64,000 bases of DNA from Acidobacteriota bacterium (GCA_020199835.1 JAIVJV010000002.1:1-64000); one strand, 5' to 3'. Positions 51,676 through 63,999 are shown, counted from the stretch's first letter. Made by a program: numbers and translations. The notes: generated by a model not told the origin, from the sequence alone.

Positions 51676-52200
51676 ATGAGCATTTCGATTACATTTGAAC
51701 CTTCCGGAATTAGCGGAGTCGTCGCTCAAGGTACGTACCTGATCGATGCCGCACGTCGCATGGGAGCAACACTCGGCGCCGGCTGCACTGCCGGCAAAGG
51801 CGATTGTCCCTCGTGCGTGATTTCGGTGAAGTCCGGCGCGGAACTACTCTCAACGCCAAGCGCTGCTGAAGAGAAACAGCTGGGCAACGAATACCTGGTC
51901 CAGTCGTATCGTCTCGCTTGCCAGACCAAACTCGAAAACCGCGGCGAAGTCGTTGTGATGGTCAGTACCGTCACACCAAGACGCCCGGAGCCGGTCGACA
52001 CCGATGCCGAAGTACGGAAGAAGTTTGGCGAGTTGCCACTACGGAAAAAACTCGCCACCCTGGTGCAACTCGAAGCGATAACGATGTCAGAAGCGTTTGA
52101 CTCCGCGATCGAAAAGCCGCTGGCATTTGGCTCGAAAACGTTTGACGCGCTCATGAATCGCGCTCGCGCCAGAGCTAATTCCGTAACACCGAAGAAATAA
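51676..52200 (+). CDS. 2Fe-2S ferredoxin-domain protein with C-terminal helical extension
   Basis: ATG 51676 follows GGGAGGG. Residues ~1-100 are a beta-grasp 2Fe-2S ferredoxin (SITFEPSGISGVVAQGTYLI, then GCTAGKGDCPSC and LACQTK). The cluster ligands are spaced C-x6-C-x2-C with a distant fourth Cys, one residue longer than the common C-x5-C-x2-C or C-x4-C-x2-C loops. Residues ~105-174 form a charged helical tail (EVRKKFGELPLRKKLATLVQ) not found in simple ferredoxins. It is probably a soluble electron carrier; the partner enzyme is unknown. It is followed 4 nt later by the M28 peptidase gene. Confidence 0.82.
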   Translation: MSISITFEPSGISGVVAQGTYLIDAARRMGATLGAGCTAGKGDCPSCVISVKSGAELLSTPSAAEEKQLGNEYLVQSYRLACQTKLENRGEVVVMVSTVTPRRPEPVDTDAEVRKKFGELPLRKKLATLVQLEAITMSEAFDSAIEKPLAFGSKTFDALMNRARARANSVTPKK

Positions 52201-52204
52201 GTTC

Positions 52205-53224
52205 ATGACTGCACCAGGTAGCACAGTTCAACGCGCCGCACTGGCGCTACTCATCCCGCTGCTCTGTGCTGCCTGCCCGAAAAACGATCCACCAGCTCAA
52301 CCACACATTCGCGTTACGTCGGCCGCGCGCTCCGCTGAACGCCTGCGCCCGATTCCTACAGCGTTCAACGGCGAACGTGCGATGGACCACGTACGTAAAC
52401 AAGTAGAGTTTGGTCCACGGCCACCTGGAAGCGCGCAACTCGAAAAGACGCGCGCTTACATCGTCGATCAACTGAAGTCCTTCGGCTTCACTGTCTCGCT
52501 CGACGAGTTCATCGCCAAAACGCCGCAAGGCGAAACGAAGATGGCCAACATCATCGGCGAGCTTGCCGGTGAAACGAAGACGCTCGTTCTGCTCGCCAGC
52601 CACTACGAAACGAAGCGCTACCAGGACATGCAGTTTGTTGGCGCAAACGATCCCGCAGCGTCCGTCGGTACGTTACTTGAGATCGGCCGCGTGCTCGGTA
52701 GCACGAGAGACAAACCAAAAGTCACTTATCGACTCGTCTTCTTCGACGGTGAAGAAGCTTTTTGCGAAAACTGGAGCGACTGTGGCACTGAACAACAACC
52801 CGACAACACTTACGGCAGCCGTCATTACGTCTCGCAACTCCGCGCGAGAAACGAACTCGAAAACACGCGCGCGCTGATCCTGCTCGACATGGTGGGTTAC
52901 AAGAATCTCGAACTCGGCCGCGACACCTTGAGCACCCGTTGGTTGCAAGACGTCATCTGGCAAACCGGACGCGAGCTTGGTCACCAAAAGATCTTCGTCG
53001 ATCGCGAAGAAGGCGTCGGCGGTGACGATCACGAACCTTTTCTAAAAGCGGGCGTTGAGGCGGTCGATCTCATTCAACTTAACAGTTATCCTCACTGGCA
53101 CAAGGCTGACGACACGATCGACAAGATCTCCGCGCAGAGCATGAAAATAGTCGGCGACACCGTGCTCGCGAGTTTGCCGAAGATCGTTGATAAGATTACG
53201 ACACCGCCAACGGGCAAGAAGTAG
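52205..53224 (+). CDS. M28-family metallopeptidase lipoprotein (glutaminyl-cyclase-like)
   Basis: The 339-residue product has a lipoprotein signal (LALLIPLLCAAC with the invariant Cys), so it is likely anchored in the envelope. The M28 zinc ligands can be traced: His in LLASHYETK, Asp in GANDPAASVG, Glu pair in FFDGEEAF, Asp in LLDMVGY and His in YPHWHKADD. The order and the tight PHWHKADD end match the glutaminyl-peptide cyclotransferase-like branch of M28 as well as aminopeptidases, so the reaction is either N-terminal residue release or pyroglutamate formation. Two Cys in FCENWSDCG may form a disulfide. It follows the ferredoxin gene by 4 nt. Confidence 0.87.
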   Translation: MTAPGSTVQRAALALLIPLLCAACPKNDPPAQPHIRVTSAARSAERLRPIPTAFNGERAMDHVRKQVEFGPRPPGSAQLEKTRAYIVDQLKSFGFTVSLDEFIAKTPQGETKMANIIGELAGETKTLVLLASHYETKRYQDMQFVGANDPAASVGTLLEIGRVLGSTRDKPKVTYRLVFFDGEEAFCENWSDCGTEQQPDNTYGSRHYVSQLRARNELENTRALILLDMVGYKNLELGRDTLSTRWLQDVIWQTGRELGHQKIFVDREEGVGGDDHEPFLKAGVEAVDLIQLNSYPHWHKADDTIDKISAQSMKIVGDTVLASLPKIVDKITTPPTGKK

Positions 53225-53226
53225 AG

Positions 53227-53667
53227 ATGCTTACATCACCAGAGGTTTTAGTTCCAGTAGACTTTTCTCCGTGTTCGGTGAACGCGTTGCGAGTGGCCAT
53301 TGGCATGGCCGCGCCGGAAGGGGACGTCACGCTGTTGCACGTTATCAATCAGGAGTTCATCGATGATGCAGTGGCCGCGAGTTTGGGCACGAGTGAGGAA
53401 ATCAGAAATCGACTCAGGGAACATGCGGAAGCAAGCTTCAGCTCGATGCTCGAGGGAATAGACTCGGGACAAGTAAACATCGAGAAGATGATCGTCATCG
53501 GTCTGCCGTTCGTCGAGATTCTCAAGATCGCACGCGACCTCGATCTGCCGATGATCATCATGGGCGTCAGAGGACGTTCCACGCCGCCTGAAGAACTGTT
53601 GTTTGGCTCAACCGCCGAGAAAGTCCTGCGCGGCTCGCGAGTGCCCGTGCTCTGTGTGCCCTTCTGA
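53227..53667 (+). CDS. universal stress protein (UspA family)
   Basis: The 146-residue single-domain protein has the Usp fold: strand 1 VLVPVDFSPCSVNALRVAI, a helix with AVAASLGTSEEI, and the ATP-binding signature near the end (IIMGVRGRSTPPEELLFGST then AEKVL). The G-x2-G-x9-G(S/T) layout is kept, so ATP binding is likely. Such proteins accumulate under starvation or stress. It starts 2 nt after the peptidase stop, and the dehydrogenase gene follows 5 nt later; this is a tight operon. Confidence 0.9.
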   Translation: MLTSPEVLVPVDFSPCSVNALRVAIGMAAPEGDVTLLHVINQEFIDDAVAASLGTSEEIRNRLREHAEASFSSMLEGIDSGQVNIEKMIVIGLPFVEILKIARDLDLPMIIMGVRGRSTPPEELLFGSTAEKVLRGSRVPVLCVPF

Positions 53668-53672
53668 TCAAA

Positions 53673-54725
53673 ATGAAACGAATCGCAGTCATTCCTGGCG
53701 ACGGCATCGGTCCCGAGGTGGTTCGCGAAGCTGTTCGCGTGTTGAAGCATCTCGGCGAAACGACCGATCTGCAACTGAAGTTTACCGACTTCGATTGGGG
53801 CGCAGACAAGTTTCTGAACGAAGGCGTCACGCTGCCCGAAGACGCGCTCGATATGTTGTCGAGCGACTTTGACGCGATACTCGCCGGTGCGTTCGGTGAT
53901 CCGCGTGTTCCTACAAACCAGCACGCCGAAGATATCCTGCTCGGCATGCGCCGCGGACTCGATCTGTACATCAATTTGCGGCCCGTGCGTTTACTCGACG
54001 AACGACTGACGCCGCTCGCCAATCGCAAAACGTCCGACATCAACTTCGTTGTCTTTCGTGAAAATACTGAAGGCGCTTACTGCGCGGCCGGTGGGTTTTT
54101 GAAAAAGGGGACTGCGGATGAGGTCGCGTTGCAGGACGAGGTCAACACTCGTCGCGGCGTTGAACGAATCATCCTCGCGGCCTTCGAATACGCCCGTGCG
54201 AATGGCCGTAAGCGCGTCACAATGGCTGACAAGTCAAACGTGCAACGTTTTGGCGGCGATCTCTGGCAACGTGTCTTCAAAGAAATCGCCGCGACCTATC
54301 CCGACATCGAAGCGAATCATCAATACGTCGATGCGATGGCGATGTTCATGGTGCTGAATCCCGAGCAGTATGAAGTGATCGTCAGCAACAACTTGTTTGG
54401 CGACATACTGACTGATCTCGGCGCGGCGATTCAGGGCGGACTCGGTTTGGCTGCTTCGGGAAACATTCATCCCGGAAAGGTGTCGCTGTTCGAGCCGGTG
54501 CACGGCAGCGCGCCGCCACTCGCGGGCAAGGGAATCGCTAATCCGATTGGAGCTATTCTGACCTCCGCGATGATGCTAGAATACCTGGGCTTCCAAAAAT
54601 TGAGTGATGAGATCGAAGAGGCTGTGCGCGGCGCAGTCTCTGCAAACGAGACCACGAGGGATCTCGGCGGCGAACTTTCTACAGAGCAGGCAGGCAGCGC
54701 CATCATTGCGCGGTTGAAACAGTAG
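53673..54725 (+). CDS. isocitrate/isopropylmalate dehydrogenase family enzyme
   Basis: The 350-residue beta-decarboxylating dehydrogenase has IPGDGIGPEV at the N-terminus, the substrate arginines (RRGLDLYINLRPVRLL), FRENTEGAY, the Lys/Tyr region (ADKSNVQRFGGDLWQRVF), metal-binding Asp in SNNLFGDILTDLGA, and the NAD motif EPVHGSAPPLAGKGIANP. The HGSAP..G..NP end indicates NAD rather than NADP. The RENTEGAY loop resembles tartrate, homoisocitrate or generic IPMDH-like enzymes more than the RELTGGIYFG of canonical LeuB, so the substrate is open. No leuCD genes are adjacent. Confidence 0.85.
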   Translation: MKRIAVIPGDGIGPEVVREAVRVLKHLGETTDLQLKFTDFDWGADKFLNEGVTLPEDALDMLSSDFDAILAGAFGDPRVPTNQHAEDILLGMRRGLDLYINLRPVRLLDERLTPLANRKTSDINFVVFRENTEGAYCAAGGFLKKGTADEVALQDEVNTRRGVERIILAAFEYARANGRKRVTMADKSNVQRFGGDLWQRVFKEIAATYPDIEANHQYVDAMAMFMVLNPEQYEVIVSNNLFGDILTDLGAAIQGGLGLAASGNIHPGKVSLFEPVHGSAPPLAGKGIANPIGAILTSAMMLEYLGFQKLSDEIEEAVRGAVSANETTRDLGGELSTEQAGSAIIARLKQ

Positions 54726-54750
54726 CAAGGAGTAAAGGGGAGGCGGCGTT

Positions 54751-55476
54751 ATGACTTCGGGAAATGGCAAACTCACGACGAAGGCGATCGCGATTGTGAT
54801 CATCGTGGCGATCCTGAACGCGGTGGGACTCTCACCGGTCGTTATGGTGTTTGTGACCGGAGTTGTTTTTGTGATCTGGATGTTTGCGCGTCGCGCACAG
54901 ATGCGCGAAGTCGAACGCATCTTTGAGTTTTACGTCGCGGCTGATGCGATACTGCGCGAGGACGAACGACGCTGGTACGGTTTCGAGATCTCGGAAGTAA
55001 TCGAGCATGGCGAGAGTATGCTCGAGATCATGCCCGACCCACCGCCGTTGACGTACTTCGCCCTCGGCGCGCTGTATCAGCGTCTCGGCAATCACGCTGC
55101 CGCAGTGCAGTATCTGTCTCGACTAAACGAGGACGAGCTTAACGATGAAACACATCGCCTCGCGCCGTCGTCCCAACTGCGCCGTTACGTCATGATGTTG
55201 CGACGGCTCGAATATCATCCTGCCGCCGAGCCGCAGACGCTCGCAGCCATCAGAAATCTTGAGCGATCACGCCAGCGAAGCGCGGCGAAGATGTTGACTG
55301 ATAGCCGAGAGTCGTTGGTTACCGCGGCCATGGCCGCGCCCGCAGAGGAAGCCAAACCGGAACCAAAAGCGGAGCCGTTTGCTGCCTCGGCGCCACTTAG
55401 CTCGATCTCCGCGCCACCGCCGATCTCGGCAGTGCTTCGCGACGTTTATCAGGAAGAAACCAGCGCGAATAATTGA
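54751..55476 (+). CDS. membrane-anchored protein with a small TPR-like region
   Basis: The 241-residue protein starts with one or two close membrane helices (~10-50; IAIVIIVAILNAVGLSPVVM then VFVTGVVFVIWMFARRA), which would leave the rest cytoplasmic. Residues ~60-150 form helices with a single TPR-like unit (YFALGALYQRLGNHAAAVQY), and the last ~60 residues are Ala/Pro/Glu-rich and probably disordered (EEAKPEPKAEPFAA). No family is recognised. AAGGAG lies ~20 nt and GGGGAGG ~10 nt before ATG 54751. It sits between the dehydrogenase and cinA. Confidence 0.7.
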   Translation: MTSGNGKLTTKAIAIVIIVAILNAVGLSPVVMVFVTGVVFVIWMFARRAQMREVERIFEFYVAADAILREDERRWYGFEISEVIEHGESMLEIMPDPPPLTYFALGALYQRLGNHAAAVQYLSRLNEDELNDETHRLAPSSQLRRYVMMLRRLEYHPAAEPQTLAAIRNLERSRQRSAAKMLTDSRESLVTAAMAAPAEEAKPEPKAEPFAASAPLSSISAPPPISAVLRDVYQEETSANN

Positions 55477-55497
55477 GAGAACTTCCCCGAGCCGTAA

Positions 55498-56742
55498 TTG
55501 TTTGAAACTCTAACAGCTGAAATCATCGCTATCGGATCGGAGCTGTTGGCGCCGGATCGCACCGACACCAACAGCCTTTGGCTCACCGAACAACTCAACC
55601 GCCACGGCATCGAAGTAAAGCTCAAAACCATCGTCGGCGACGACGATGCCCGCCTCGAAGAAGCAATCAAAGACGCTGTTCGCAGATCGAAAGTCGTGAT
55701 CACGACCGGCGGTCTTGGTCCAACTGAAGACGACATCACCCGCAAGATCACTGCGCGTGCACTCGGCCGGCGACTGCTGCTCGACGAGCAGGTGCTGGCG
55801 GAAATCCGGCAGCGCTTTCAATCGTTCGGCGTAACGATGCCGGAACGAAATTCACGACAGGCAATGGTGATCGAAGACGCGGTCGTGTTGCCGAACCCCA
55901 ACGGCACCGCGCCGGGCATGTTTATCGATCACAACGGAACGGCGATCGTGCTACTGCCTGGTCCACCGCGCGAAATGCGTCCGATGTTTGAGAATCACGT
56001 TGCTGAGAGACTTGCCGGACGCGCGGGAAGTTTGCGTGTTGTGCGGCGAATGTTGCGCGTCGCGGGAATGGGCGAGTCCGCGGTTGATGAAAAGATCGCG
56101 CCGATTTATACGCAGTACGACAATCCGGTCACAACGATTCTTTTCAACCAGAGCGAGATCGAGATTCATTTCACCGCGCGCGGGCGCACCGAAAAAGAAG
56201 CGAACGATACACTCGATCGTTTGTCGACGCAGATTGAAGAACGTTTGGGCAACGCGATCTTTTCGTTTGCCGGCGAGAAGATGGAAGAGGTCGTTGGTTT
56301 GAAGCTCTCGCTCGGCGGTTACACGGTTTCGGTGGCGGAGAGTTGTACGGGCGGACTGCTCGCGCAGCGTTTGACGGAAGTGCCTGGATCGTCGAAGTAC
56401 TTCATCGAAGGCGTGGTGACCTACGCGAACGAAGCGAAAACGCGAGCGCTCGGCGTCGAACCGATATTGCTGCTCGAACACGGCGCGGTGAGTGCGCCGG
56501 TGGCCAAAGCGATGGCTGAAGGTATTCGCAATCGCGCCGGCACGGATTTCGGATTGTCGATCACGGGCATCGCCGGACCAGGTGGCGGCACTGAAGAGAA
56601 ACCGGTCGGCACGGTGTTCATAGCGCTCGCTGATGACGTCAAAATCGAGCATCGCAAACTTCACCTGCCCGGCGATCGGCAACTGATTCGCTGGCGCGCC
56701 TCGCAAGCCGCGCTCGATCTGCTGCGCCGAAGGCTACTCTAA
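55498..56742 (+). CDS. cinA: CinA: competence/damage-inducible protein with nicotinamide-nucleotide amidase
   Basis: The 414-residue length and domain order match full-length CinA. The N-terminal MoCF-like domain (~1-170) has EIIAIGSELL and TTGGLGPTEDDITRK, with NSRQAMVIEDAVVLPNPNGT. A middle linker domain follows, then the C-terminal PncC amidase (~255-410) with SVAESCTGGLLAQRL, the catalytic Ser/Thr region and SITGIAGPGGGTEEKPVGTV. The enzyme hydrolyses ADP-ribose-type pyrophosphates and converts NMN to NaMN in NAD recycling. The start is TTG 55498, the only in-frame choice near the family's usual N-terminus; the ribosome-binding site is weak. It overlaps plsY by one base (TAATG). Confidence 0.93.
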   Translation: MFETLTAEIIAIGSELLAPDRTDTNSLWLTEQLNRHGIEVKLKTIVGDDDARLEEAIKDAVRRSKVVITTGGLGPTEDDITRKITARALGRRLLLDEQVLAEIRQRFQSFGVTMPERNSRQAMVIEDAVVLPNPNGTAPGMFIDHNGTAIVLLPGPPREMRPMFENHVAERLAGRAGSLRVVRRMLRVAGMGESAVDEKIAPIYTQYDNPVTTILFNQSEIEIHFTARGRTEKEANDTLDRLSTQIEERLGNAIFSFAGEKMEEVVGLKLSLGGYTVSVAESCTGGLLAQRLTEVPGSSKYFIEGVVTYANEAKTRALGVEPILLLEHGAVSAPVAKAMAEGIRNRAGTDFGLSITGIAGPGGGTEEKPVGTVFIALADDVKIEHRKLHLPGDRQLIRWRASQAALDLLRRRLL

Positions 56743-57320
56743 TGTCGTCCGTGTTTGTGGTGGTACTTGCGTACCTGATCGGATCGATTCCGTTTGGTTA
56801 CTTAATCGTGCGGATGAGTGGCCGTGGCGACGTGAGACAAATCGGTTCGGGCGGCACGGGCGCGACCAACGTTTCGCGACGCGCGGGCAAAGCAGCAGGC
56901 GTGTTGACACTGCTACTCGACGCGTTCAAGGGTGCAATTGCAGTTCTAATTGCGACGCGAGCCGGCGACAGTTCGTTGATAGCGGCGGCCGCGATCGCCG
57001 TGATCGTGGGTCACATCTTTCCGGTGTGGCTCGGCTTTCGCGGCGGTAAAGGCGTGGCCACTGCGGTGGGTGTGTTTTTATTGCTGTCGCCGTTTGCTTT
57101 GTTATGCGCCGGCATCGCTTTTTTGATCGTGTTCCGGGTTACGAGATACGTGTCGCTCGGATCCATCACGGCCGCCGCAGTAATACCGTTCGCAGGTTGG
57201 TTTACGGGCTTAAGGTCAGGAACCCTGACGAGCGCGGTCGTTGGCGCCGCACTCGTCATCTTCGCGCATCGGGCAAACATCGCGCGATTGATAAACGGCA
57301 CTGAACCGAAGTTTTCATGA
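56742..57320 (+). CDS. plsY: acyl-phosphate:glycerol-3-phosphate acyltransferase PlsY
   Basis: The 192-residue integral membrane protein carries the three PlsY motifs: GSIPFGYLI (motif 1), IGSGGTGATNVSRRAGK (motif 2, normally SGNxGATN) and FPVWLGFRGGKGVAT (motif 3). It has about five membrane segments. It transfers the acyl group from acyl-phosphate to glycerol-3-phosphate, the first step of phospholipid synthesis. The next gene is gpsA, which makes glycerol-3-phosphate; the two overlap by 4 bp (ATGA), and plsY-gpsA pairing is common. Confidence 0.94.
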   Translation: MSSVFVVVLAYLIGSIPFGYLIVRMSGRGDVRQIGSGGTGATNVSRRAGKAAGVLTLLLDAFKGAIAVLIATRAGDSSLIAAAAIAVIVGHIFPVWLGFRGGKGVATAVGVFLLLSPFALLCAGIAFLIVFRVTRYVSLGSITAAAVIPFAGWFTGLRSGTLTSAVVGAALVIFAHRANIARLINGTEPKFS

Positions 57321-58312
57321 AGCGGATCGCGATTATTGGTGGCGGCAGTTGGGGCACGGCGCTCGCCGTCATCGCCGCACGCGCGGGTCACGAAGTTCGA
57401 CTCTGGTCGCGCAACGCTGAGGTCGTCCGTTCGATTAACGAGCAACACGTTAACGCCAGCTATCTAAAATCCGTTCAAATCCCTTCCTCCGTTGCGGCCA
57501 CAAGCGAACTCAACACAGCACTGGACGGTGCCGAACTCGTTCTTTTCGTTGCGCCCTCGCATGCCGCGCGCGAACTGTTCACAGCGATCTCTCCACACCT
57601 CAGCGATTCAACGATCATCGTCAGCCTCTCCAAAGGCATCGAGATCGAAACCGGCAAACGCATTTCTGAGATTGCCAAAGAAGTGATCGGAACATCTAAC
57701 AGGTTCGTCTGTCTTTCTGGTCCATCGTTCGCCAAAGAAGTCGTCAGCGGTCATCCAACGGCAATCGTCGCCGCTAGCAAAGACGCCGCGGCCGCGCGCG
57801 CCGTGCAGAACGATCTCAGTTCCGAGAACCTCCGCATCTACACCAATACCGATGTCATCGGTACGGAGATCGGCGGCTCAGTCAAAAACGTGATGGCGAT
57901 CGCCGCCGGCATGGCGGCCGGACTTGGCTTCGGCTCAAACAGCGTTGCGGCTCTGATCACGCGCGGGCTCGCTGAGATCACGCGCTTCGCACGACGCGAA
58001 GGTGCGCAAGTCGAAACGTTGATGGGTCTCGCCGGTCTTGGCGATCTGGTTTTGACGTGCACCGGAACGCTCTCGCGAAATCGTTTTGTGGGCGAGGAAC
58101 TCGGCAAGGGAAGACCGCTGGACGAGATTACGGCGGATTTGAACGAAGTCGCTGAAGGCATCAAGACCGCGCGGGCAGTGAAGCAACTCGCCGATCGCGC
58201 AAACCTCGAGATGCCGATCGTGAACGAAGTGAACGCCGTGCTTTACGGCGGCAAATCCGCGCGCGAGGCGGTGGCGGAGTTAATGAATCGTCCGCTACGC
58301 GAAGAAGGCTAG
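57317..58312 (+). CDS. gpsA: glycerol-3-phosphate dehydrogenase [NAD(P)+] GpsA
   Basis: The 331-residue enzyme has the NAD-binding N-terminus IIGGGSWGTALAVIAA, then SLSKGIEI, LSGPSFAKEVVSGHPTA, the catalytic Lys in GGSVKNVMAIAAGM, the arginine-containing LITRGLAEITRFARREGA and LAGLGDLVLTCTGTLSRNR. It reduces dihydroxyacetone phosphate to sn-glycerol-3-phosphate in the cytoplasm, feeding PlsY encoded just upstream. The start overlaps the plsY stop, so translation is coupled. Confidence 0.95.
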   Translation: MKRIAIIGGGSWGTALAVIAARAGHEVRLWSRNAEVVRSINEQHVNASYLKSVQIPSSVAATSELNTALDGAELVLFVAPSHAARELFTAISPHLSDSTIIVSLSKGIEIETGKRISEIAKEVIGTSNRFVCLSGPSFAKEVVSGHPTAIVAASKDAAAARAVQNDLSSENLRIYTNTDVIGTEIGGSVKNVMAIAAGMAAGLGFGSNSVAALITRGLAEITRFARREGAQVETLMGLAGLGDLVLTCTGTLSRNRFVGEELGKGRPLDEITADLNEVAEGIKTARAVKQLADRANLEMPIVNEVNAVLYGGKSAREAVAELMNRPLREEG

Positions 58313-58378
58313 GAATCTGTTATTATTTCCAGCCGCAAGCCATCTTTTCCAACTGACAACGTAAAGGAGCTCATCCGC

Positions 58379-61615
<3,237 letters not shown>

Positions 61616-61635
61616 TCTGTGTTATCCGTGTTTCT

Positions 61636-63108
61636 ATGACCACAGTAAAAAAACTCTCTCAGGTAACACAGGCCCTAGTCACCGGTGACCAGACACAGCT
61701 CGTCACGGACGTGAGCCACGATTCACGCCGGACCGGTAAAGGCGCGTTGTTTGCCGCCGTGTCCGGCGCGTTATTTGACGCGCACAAGTTTGTGCCGCAG
61801 GTGATGGACCAGGGCGCGGTTGGAGTGTTGTCGGAACACGTCGCGCCGGATGGTTTCGCCGGCGCGTGGCTTCAGGTGACGAACGTTCGCCGCGCGATGG
61901 CGCTCGCCGCCGCGGAAGTGCAAGGTCATCCTTCGCGCGAACTGCAACTCGTTGGCATCACCGGCACCAACGGCAAAACCACCACCGCGTATCTGATCGC
62001 GTCGATTCCGGAAGCGGCCGGCGAGCCGGTAGCGATGACGGGAACAGTTGAATATCGACTCGGCGCGGAACGGTTCAAAGCCGATCGCACGACGCCCGAA
62101 GCGCCTGACATGCAGCGCTTGCTGCGGCAAGCGGTCGAGATCGGTTGTCGCACAGCGGTGATGGAGTGCTCTTCGCAGGCGATGGATTTTCATCGTTGCG
62201 ACGAGCTGGAGTACGCCGTTGCCGTCTTCACTAATCTCACCCGCGACCATCTCGACTATCACCGGACGATGGAGAACTATTGGTACGCGAAGCAGCGACT
62301 GTTCGACGGCCGCCTCGGTACGCGTCCACGCAATTCGGTGATCAACGTGGACGATCCGTATGGCGTTGCGTTAGCGGACAAGCTGGAACAGGAAGGTCTT
62401 CACGTGATTCGCTACGCGGTCAACGCGCATGCAGATGTGACTGCACATGACGCGGAATTCTCACTTGAGGGCATGAAGTTTCAACTCCTGACTTCCGGCA
62501 CCGAACGCGAATTTCGTTCACCTCTCGTCGGCGCGCCACACATCTACAACACGCTGGCCGCCGTCGCGAGCGGACTCGCACTCGGCTACAGCCTCGACGT
62601 GATCACGGCGGCGCTGGAGAATTGCGCGGGTGCTCCCGGACGTTTTGAACGCGTGCCGCACGAGGGCGATTTTTCAGTGGTCGTCGATTACGCGCACAGT
62701 GACGACGCGCTCTTGAACGTGTTGCGCACTGCGCGCGAAGTCGTAAAAGGAAAGATCATCACTGTCTTTGGTTGTGGCGGCGATCGCGATCGCACGAAGC
62801 GTGCGCCCATGGGTGAAGCGGCGGGAAGTTTGAGCGACGTCGTGATTCTGACTTCCGATAATCCGCGTATGGAAGACCCGGAACAGATCTTGTGCGACGC
62901 TGAAGAGGGAATCAGGAAGACCGGCAAGCCGTACCGGAAGATCGCGGATCGCACCGACGCGATTCATCAGGCCATCTCAGAAGCGCAGACTGGCGACCTC
63001 GTGTTGATAGCGGGCAAGGGGCATGAGGATTATCAGATCATCGGGCGCGAGGTGTTTCACTTCGACGATAAGGAAGTCGCGCGCGCCGCATTGGCCGCTA
63101 AACAGTAA
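61636..63108 (+). CDS. murE: UDP-MurNAc-tripeptide synthetase MurE (meso-diaminopimelate-adding)
   Basis: The 490-residue cytoplasmic ligase has the N-terminal UDP-binding domain, P-loop GITGTNGKTTTAYL, ECSSQAMDFHR, the middle-domain FTNLTRDHLDYHRTMENY, and the C-terminal VVDYAHSDDALLNVL. SDNPRMEDP supplies the DNPR motif that selects meso-diaminopimelate rather than lysine. It adds the third amino acid of the peptidoglycan stem peptide. The next gene begins immediately after its stop (TAAATG), so they may be cotranscribed, but no other mur gene is adjacent. Confidence 0.95.
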   Translation: MTTVKKLSQVTQALVTGDQTQLVTDVSHDSRRTGKGALFAAVSGALFDAHKFVPQVMDQGAVGVLSEHVAPDGFAGAWLQVTNVRRAMALAAAEVQGHPSRELQLVGITGTNGKTTTAYLIASIPEAAGEPVAMTGTVEYRLGAERFKADRTTPEAPDMQRLLRQAVEIGCRTAVMECSSQAMDFHRCDELEYAVAVFTNLTRDHLDYHRTMENYWYAKQRLFDGRLGTRPRNSVINVDDPYGVALADKLEQEGLHVIRYAVNAHADVTAHDAEFSLEGMKFQLLTSGTEREFRSPLVGAPHIYNTLAAVASGLALGYSLDVITAALENCAGAPGRFERVPHEGDFSVVVDYAHSDDALLNVLRTAREVVKGKIITVFGCGGDRDRTKRAPMGEAAGSLSDVVILTSDNPRMEDPEQILCDAEEGIRKTGKPYRKIADRTDAIHQAISEAQTGDLVLIAGKGHEDYQIIGREVFHFDDKEVARAALAAKQ

Positions 63109-63999
63109 ATGTATCTGTTCGTTTACGTGTTAATTCTTGTTGGAGTAGTCCAGGTGTATGGCCCTCCCACACGGATAACGACGATAAAAAACCAATCAGT
63201 AAGCGAAAGCAGCGGTCTCACCGCATCCCGAACCCTGTCGGGCGCGTACTGGACGCACAACGACTCTGGCGACGGTCCGTTCATCTACGCTTTCAATACC
63301 CGCGGCGAGTCACTCGCCGTCTTCCGTGTCGCCGGCGCCAACGCGCGCGATTGGGAAGACATCGCTTCTGGTCCAGGCCCACAACGCAATCGCTCGTATT
63401 TATACATCGGCGACATCGGTGATAACAGCGCCAAACGTTCCGAAATCGTCGTCTATCGAATCCCCGAACCCGACCTGAAAACCGCGAACCGAAACTCCTC
63501 GAAGAGCCGTCCACTCGCAACCGAAAACGCCGAAGCCATTCGTCTCATGTATCCCGACGGCAAGCACGACGCCGAGGCTCTGCTCGTACATCCGGTAACC
63601 GGCAATCTTTACATCGTCACGAAAGTCGTGTTTGTAAATCCGGTTGTGTATGAGGCGCAAGCGCCAGTCAACACGGCCAAACCAATCATGCTAAAACGCA
63701 TCGGCGAAGTGCGCGTGCCGAGTCTCTTCGGGGGCGCGATCACCGGCGGCAGCGTCTCGCCTGACGGCCGCAGAGTCGCGCTGTGTGATTACTTTCAGGG
63801 CTACGAAATGGTCCTGCCTGCGTCCAGCGGCAACTTCAACGACATCTGGAAACAAACGATGACGGGCTTCGATCTAGGCAAGCGCCAACAGGGAGAGTCG
63901 ATCGCGTACCGTCTTGATGGCAACGCACTGCTTGCGACGAGTGAAGGAAAAGGTACGGAACTGCTTCAGGTCGAGCGACGCCGATCGAGAATGAAATAA
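63109..63999 (+). CDS. secreted propeller-like hypothetical protein
   Basis: The 296-residue protein opens with a signal-peptide-like stretch (MYLFVYVLILVGVVQVYG). The body has blades like WTHNDSGDGPFIYAFNTRGE, ARDWEDIASGPGPQRNRSYL, YIGDIGDNSAKRSEIVVYRI, DAEALLVHPVTGNLYIVTKV and GGSVSPDGRRVALCDYFQGY. The SGDG, GDNS and DAEAL motifs occur in uncharacterised secreted propellers of the SdiA-regulated or phytase-like type, so a metal-binding propeller is inferred; no catalytic assignment is made. ATG directly follows the murE stop. The stop at 63997-63999 lies at the very end of the window, so the gene is complete. Confidence 0.72.
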   Translation: MYLFVYVLILVGVVQVYGPPTRITTIKNQSVSESSGLTASRTLSGAYWTHNDSGDGPFIYAFNTRGESLAVFRVAGANARDWEDIASGPGPQRNRSYLYIGDIGDNSAKRSEIVVYRIPEPDLKTANRNSSKSRPLATENAEAIRLMYPDGKHDAEALLVHPVTGNLYIVTKVVFVNPVVYEAQAPVNTAKPIMLKRIGEVRVPSLFGGAITGGSVSPDGRRVALCDYFQGYEMVLPASSGNFNDIWKQTMTGFDLGKRQQGESIAYRLDGNALLATSEGKGTELLQVERRRSRMK

